From contig JAGVCB010000132.1 in NCBI GenBank assembly GCA_020059445.1, positions 1-9,142 of the forward strand: DNA of 9,142 bases, read 5' to 3'. Shown here piece after piece: positions 5,938 to 9,142 of this stretch. The notes under the pieces are model-generated. The model was not told the origin of the DNA, made no database searches, and saw only the letters and a program-made list of their open reading frames with translations. The DNA is from Polynucleobacter sp. (lineage in GTDB: Bacteria > Pseudomonadota > Gammaproteobacteria > Burkholderiales > Burkholderiaceae). A program made the translations under genes and the position numbers. Numbering within the stretch: position 1 is the first letter of the stretch; every line of letters starts with the position of its first letter.

Positions 5938-7158
5938 TTACTTCCCAGCGCCAGATGTTTCTCTGATCGCGCCGTTAGGTCTTAAGTTTTGTTTACCTTC
6001 CACCACAATCTTATCGCCAGCGTTCACACCTGTGACCACTGTCTTGCCTTGGTACTGGTAAATCACTTTGATTGGCTTAAGAGCAACCGTGTTGGCTTTT
6101 TCAACCACGTACAAATGATCGCCCTTGGTGTTGGTAACAACCGCTTGAGTTGGAATGACCAAAGAGTCTTTCAATGTTTTCGCTTTTAATTTGATTCTGA
6201 CAAATTGCCCCTGAATCATCGTGCCATCTTTATTACTTAACTGAGCTTTGACTCGCACAGCACCGATGGCTGGATCTACTTGATTGTCGACCACATACAC
6301 GGTGCCTTCGACTGGTTTGTTTGAACCATTGACATCCACACTCACAGTCAGTTCCTCACCAGCTTCGCGCCCAGCAAGCACCAAAGGAATTTCTTTCTCA
6401 GGGATAGTGAACTGTACATTGATTGGGTCTAGCTGAGTGATCGTCACCATCGCACCAGTTGTGGTGGTGGATGTGGCGTTACTGGTGGTTGATACATTGG
6501 TGCCAGCTTGTACAAGACTGCCTGGGAAGACGTTGATCACGCCAGCACGACCAGCAATTGGTGCGCGAATGTGATCAAAACTCATGGCAACTTCAGCAGC
6601 TTTGGCATTTGCCACCGCTGATTGCATATTGGCTTTTGATGTATCAGCCGCTGCTTGAGAAATGAATTTCTTTTCAATCAGCTCCAAAGATCGTTTGTAT
6701 TGACGGGTAGCATCATCGGCCAATGCTTTGGCTTTTTCGTAATTAGCACGGCTGGCTCTGTCGTCCAGAGTGAACAACAAATCACCCGCTTTGACTGCTT
6801 GACCTTCTTTGATATGTATCTTACTCACCACGTTGGTTGTTTGCGGACGAATATCCACAATGTTGGCTGCAATGATCGTTCCAGTAGCTTCGATGATCAC
6901 AGGAGTATCCACAGTTTCAACCAAAGTGGTGGTCACCAATTGAGGTGGTGCTTTTTTCGCTGACTTTGGCATCCACTTGTCATAAGCGTAATTGGCGGCA
7001 AAAAGCACAATCAAAATGATGATGATTCTTTTTTTGTGCTTGATCACAAATGCGTAGGTTTTAGCCCAATCAAACTTCTTGATCAGGTTCATCGCGAAAG
7101 TCACAATGCGGCAACCTAGCTGCATGACTTTATCTTTTAATTTGGTGATTAACTGCAT
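5938..7158 (-). CDS. RND efflux periplasmic adaptor (membrane fusion protein, MdtA-like)
   Basis: A 406-residue membrane-fusion protein that links the permease to an outer-membrane channel. Residues 1-43 are an unusual basic N-terminal extension; a single transmembrane anchor follows at about 44-58, with no lipobox. The half-lipoyl segments are at about 87-131 (ATGTIIAANIVDIRPQ, then IKEGQAVKAGDLLF) and 194-221 (FDHIRAPIAGRAG, then GSLVQAGT), with a helical hairpin at about 135-192. The beta-barrel carries DPINVQF and VVDNQVDPAIGAVRVKA, and the membrane-proximal domain has LVIPTQAV and VNAGDKIVVEGKQNLRPNGA. A Ser/Thr-rich insert occupies 222-234. The start is uncertain: ATG at 7158 has no adjacent Shine-Dalgarno, although AAGGAG lies about 30 nt upstream behind a hairpin; Met12 (7125) and Met23 (7092) are alternatives. 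No TolC-type gene is in the window. Confidence 0.9.
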   Translation of the reverse strand: MQLITKLKDKVMQLGCRIVTFAMNLIKKFDWAKTYAFVIKHKKRIIIILIVLFAANYAYDKWMPKSAKKAPPQLVTTTLVETVDTPVIIEATGTIIAANIVDIRPQTTNVVSKIHIKEGQAVKAGDLLFTLDDRASRANYEKAKALADDATRQYKRSLELIEKKFISQAAADTSKANMQSAVANAKAAEVAMSFDHIRAPIAGRAGVINVFPGSLVQAGTNVSTTSNATSTTTTGAMVTITQLDPINVQFTIPEKEIPLVLAGREAGEELTVSVDVNGSNKPVEGTVYVVDNQVDPAIGAVRVKAQLSNKDGTMIQGQFVRIKLKAKTLKDSLVIPTQAVVTNTKGDHLYVVEKANTVALKPIKVIYQYQGKTVVTGVNAGDKIVVEGKQNLRPNGAIRETSGAGK

Positions 7159-7166
7159 GGCTGAGG

Positions 7167-7194
7167 GGCTTTGATTGAAAGCCGCTATCTCCTT
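7167..7194 (-). promoter_or_regulatory. Strong SD (AAGGAG) plus a 6-bp hairpin before the adaptor start
   Basis: On the minus strand AAGGAG (7194 to 7189) has no start codon at normal distance; the first ATG is at 7158, 30 nt downstream. Between them GGCTTT and AAAGCC (7183-7178 and 7172-7167) form a perfect 6-bp hairpin with a 5-nt loop. Folding would bring the site to about 13 nt from the ATG. This may be a structure-bridged ribosome binding site or a leader element; it could also be coincidence. Confidence 0.4.
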
Positions 7195-7204
7195 ATTTGT
7201 TCTA

Positions 7205-7228
7205 GCTTAATTCTCGCTTAATTCTCGC
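7205..7228. repeat. 11-bp tandem direct repeat (TTAA-N7-TTAA) upstream of the RND operon
   Basis: The unit GCTTAATTCTC occurs exactly twice, at 7205-7215 and 7216-7226, followed by GC of a third partial copy. The TTAA cores (7207-7210 and 7218-7221) are 11 bp apart. On the minus strand the shared core reads AATTAAG, the same heptamer as in the repeat at 895-914. Its place upstream of the adaptor gene suits an activator or repressor of the RND operon. No convincing -35/-10 pair is seen beside it; TAGAAC (7204 to 7199) is a possible -10. Confidence 0.5.
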
Positions 7229-7288
7229 ACACTCGCCCTGATTTGGCATTAATGAGGGGTTTGGAGTGCCTAGCTAGAGGAATTAGAT

Positions 7289-7753
7289 TCAGAACGCAGT
7301 TTTTTTGAGGATTTCTTCAACGCCTTTATTGGCCAATGCATCGGCCAACTCATTACCAGGATGCCCTGCGTGGCCTTTAACCCAGTGCCAATCAATTTGA
7401 TGCTTACCCAGTAATTCATCAATTTCTTGCCATAAATCCACATTTTTAACAGGATCTTTGCCGGCGGTTTTCCAACCTCTGGCCTTCCAGCCGCCCATCC
7501 ATTCAGTGACGCCTTGCATGACGTATTTTGAGTCCGTGTACAAACTTACATGGCAAGCCATTTTGAGTGCCTTTAAAGCTTCGATCACGGCGGTCATTTC
7601 CATGCGATTATTGGTCGTCATTAGCTCGCCGCCATGTAAATGCTTTTCTTTATCTGCAGAACGCAACACCACCCCCCAGCCACCGGGGCCTGGATTACCT
7701 TTGCAAGCACCATCGGTGTAAATCACGACTTTGCTTTGTGCGGGAGTACTCAT
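7289..7753 (-). CDS. rnhA: Ribonuclease HI
   Basis: A 154-residue enzyme of normal length that cleaves the RNA strand of RNA-DNA hybrids during replication and R-loop removal. The catalytic carboxylates are all present: D14 in [12 protein letters not shown]52 in [14 protein letters not shown]74 in LYTDSKYV, and D138 in [10 protein letters not shown]128 in [11 protein letters not shown] matches the mobile histidine H124 of E. coli; numbering is shifted by four throughout. The basic handle region ([18 protein letters not shown]) is also present. The start codon overlaps the methyltransferase stop as ATGA, so the two genes are translationally coupled. The 130-bp gap downstream leads to the RND adaptor on the same strand with no clear terminator, so read-through is possible. 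Confidence 0.96.
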   Translation of the reverse strand: MSTPAQSKVVIYTDGACKGNPGPGGWGVVLRSADKEKHLHGGELMTTNNRMEMTAVIEALKALKMACHVSLYTDSKYVMQGVTEWMGGWKARGWKTAGKDPVKNVDLWQEIDELLGKHQIDWHWVKGHAGHPGNELADALANKGVEEILKKTAF

Positions 7754-8562
7754 GCGTTGTCTTTCGGCTGATTTTTCTGTGAAGAGGTATTTAATTGAGT
7801 GACTGTGCTCAATTGTGCTTGATTGGCTGTCGCACCTTTCTCAATTCTGCCCACCAGTGTCAACGTTGAAACCCGTTTGATCGCTGACACCATGAACACA
7901 GAACCTAAGACAGGCCACCAGCGATCACCAGCTTTTTCTAAAAAAGCCAACTTTTGCATACCTGATTCACTTCTCAAAGGTAATCGGTAGCAACCAAAGC
8001 GACCGCGATCAACTGAGAAGTTAAGTAGCTTGAGCCAATCTTTCAGCCTTAATAATGCGATGAATTGACCATCTCTGGGGAGGTAGGGCTGGCCAACCAA
8101 ATGACTGCAGTATTGGCGTAAGCCCCACAGGCTGGCTGGATTAAATCCAGAAATCACCACCCGACCTTCTGGCATCAAAACACGTTCAACTTCTCTCAAC
8201 ACCGCATGAGGGTCGGTGGCGAACTCAAGCACATGGGGCAAGACCACCAAATCAATGCTTTGGCTGGCAAAAGGTAATTCTTCTGGGATGCCTTCAATCG
8301 TGTGCCACTGGCTAGTTGATTCATCGTTGGGCTTGTCGTGCGGTGCACGCAAGATCATTTGCAAGGGCATGCGATTTTCGCTTAAGGCGGGCAATTGCGG
8401 TAAGCCAATTTGCAAGGCGTGATAACCAAAAATATCGCTCACAATGTGGTCAAATTGAGTTTGTTCCCACTTCAGGACGTATTTCCCTGGAGGCGAGCCA
8501 AGCCAAGTATCCCATGATGTCCATGGGGCTTGTTGATGATCGGTATCAGTTGGTTGACTCAT
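7750..8562 (-). CDS. Class I SAM-dependent methyltransferase, YafS-like
   Basis: A 270-residue protein of the Methyltransf_11 type. The most recognisable region is [18 protein letters not shown] at 90-107, then [26 protein letters not shown] at 108-133 and RVVISGFNP at 134-142, which correspond to the post-I to post-II motifs. The glycine-rich motif I is degenerate: where ExGxGxG is expected there is only [10 protein letters not shown] at about 49-58. The N-terminal [19 protein letters not shown] block and the position beside rnhA and gloB match the YafS neighbourhood of E. coli. The last 30 residues are polar and low in complexity. The substrate is unknown. The start lies only 14 bp from the divergent gloB start, and I see no Shine-Dalgarno. 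Some doubt about catalytic activity remains because of motif I. Confidence 0.85.
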   Translation of the reverse strand: MSQPTDTDHQQAPWTSWDTWLGSPPGKYVLKWEQTQFDHIVSDIFGYHALQIGLPQLPALSENRMPLQMILRAPHDKPNDESTSQWHTIEGIPEELPFASQSIDLVVLPHVLEFATDPHAVLREVERVLMPEGRVVISGFNPASLWGLRQYCSHLVGQPYLPRDGQFIALLRLKDWLKLLNFSVDRGRFGCYRLPLRSESGMQKLAFLEKAGDRWWPVLGSVFMVSAIKRVSTLTLVGRIEKGATANQAQLSTVTQLNTSSQKNQPKDNA

Positions 8563-8576
8563 AAGTGGTTATTTCT

Positions 8577-9142
8577 ATGCCTGATGACAATTTATTGCAA
8601 GTACGTTCAATTGCAGCTTGTGACGATAACTACATTTGGTTGATTGCCGATAAGTATTGTGCCGTAGTTGTTGATCCAGGTGATGCTGCACCGGTCATTC
8701 GCTACCTCACAGAACATCATTTAACACTGACCACCATTCTAATCACTCATCATCACGCTGACCACATCGGTGGTGTGGTTGATTTATTGGCTTGGTGCGA
8801 ATCCCTTGGTCAAGAAAAAACAGTAGTTTATGGACCTGCTCATGAAGATATTTCAGTGGTCACTGAGCGACTCATTGAATCAGACGCCGTTTCTATTGCA
8901 AGCCCCAAATGTGAGTTCACAGTCATAGATGTGCCAGGGCACACCTCAGGACACATTGCTTTCTATTTGAATGCAGTGCAACAGCCACACGTGTTTTGCG
9001 GTGACACATTGTTTGCCACAGGCTGTGGGCGTCTTTTTGAGGGAACTCCCGCACAAATGGTGAATTCATTGAATAAGTTAAAAAACTTACCTGATCAAAC
9101 TTTGGTGCATTGTGCTCATGAGTACACCTTATCTAATATAAA
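8577..9142 (+). CDS. gloB: Hydroxyacylglutathione hydrolase (glyoxalase II), partial at right edge
   Basis: About 188 codons are present of an expected 255-265; the frame is open to the edge. The enzyme hydrolyses S-lactoylglutathione to lactate and glutathione, the last step of methylglyoxal detoxification. Metallo-beta-lactamase fold motifs are visible: THHHADHIGG at about 57-66 (metal ligands H, H, D, H), GHTSGH at about 122-127, GDTLFATGCGRLFEGT with its bridging aspartate at about 144, and HCAHEYTLSN near the edge, matching the family's CGHEYT. The N-terminal DDNYIWLI is diagnostic of GloB. ATG at 8577 is used; GTG at 8565 and TTG at 8595 are in-frame alternatives. No Shine-Dalgarno is obvious. 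It is divergent from the methyltransferase, with a 14-bp gap between start codons. The substrate-binding C-terminal domain is outside the window. Confidence 0.94.
   Translation, partial: MPDDNLLQVRSIAACDDNYIWLIADKYCAVVVDPGDAAPVIRYLTEHHLTLTTILITHHHADHIGGVVDLLAWCESLGQEKTVVYGPAHEDISVVTERLIESDAVSIASPKCEFTVIDVPGHTSGHIAFYLNAVQQPHVFCGDTLFATGCGRLFEGTPAQMVNSLNKLKNLPDQTLVHCAHEYTLSNI

Noticed and set aside
7270..7277. CTAGCTAG palindrome downstream of rnhA as a terminator
   Set aside because: The stem is too short and AT-rich, and no T-run follows on the minus strand.
7458..7782. Two overlapping plus-strand open frames opposite rnhA
   Set aside because: rnhA has every catalytic residue and normal length; the opposing frames show no domain-like features.
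8554..8582. TTGACT at 8554-8559 as the -35 of a gloB promoter
   Set aside because: The matching -10 would lie on the ATG itself (TATGCC), putting transcription start inside the gene; acceptable only if gloB starts downstream.

Overview
The window reads as a chromosomal segment from a betaproteobacterium of the Burkholderiales, most like the small-genome, moderately AT-leaning freshwater Polynucleobacter group. This rests on gene content, protein style and base composition judged by eye; no database search was possible. All long coding regions look intact, and I see no insertion sequence, phage gene, CRISPR array, tRNA or rRNA.

Layout. (1) Positions 1-850, minus strand: a 'thermostable hemolysin' family protein, overlapped by 17 bp by the start of an AMP-binding acyl-CoA synthetase that runs off the left edge. 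(2) Positions 851-2039: a 137-bp divergent promoter region, then on the plus strand an exported thioredoxin-like protein without cysteine and a small DUF4395 membrane protein, separated by a strong hairpin. (3) Positions 2044-2733, minus strand: dnaQ, the proofreading subunit of DNA polymerase III, converging on DUF4395 with only 4 bp between stops. (4) Positions 2830-7158, minus strand: a two-gene RND efflux operon (membrane-fusion adaptor, then an MdtB/MdtC-like permease). (5) Positions 7289-8562, minus strand: rnhA and a YafS-like methyltransferase, joined by an ATGA overlap. (6) From 8577, plus strand: gloB (glyoxalase II), cut by the right edge.

The set gloB, yafS-type methyltransferase, rnhA, dnaQ is a conserved neighbourhood, also present in E. 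coli. Here the RND operon sits between rnhA and dnaQ, so it looks like an accessory insertion into a housekeeping block. The adaptor and permease would form an inner-membrane pump that must borrow an outer-membrane TolC-type channel from elsewhere.

Most of the window is recognisable and ordinary. The points worth a second look are the hemolysin-family/acyl-CoA-synthetase pair, which may be an acyl-transfer pathway rather than a toxin; two intergenic 11-bp direct repeats that share a TTAA-N7-TTAA pattern, one upstream of the hemolysin gene and one upstream of the RND operon; helically phased A-tracts upstream of dnaQ; and unusual RNA hairpins. I found no clearly new system and do not claim one.
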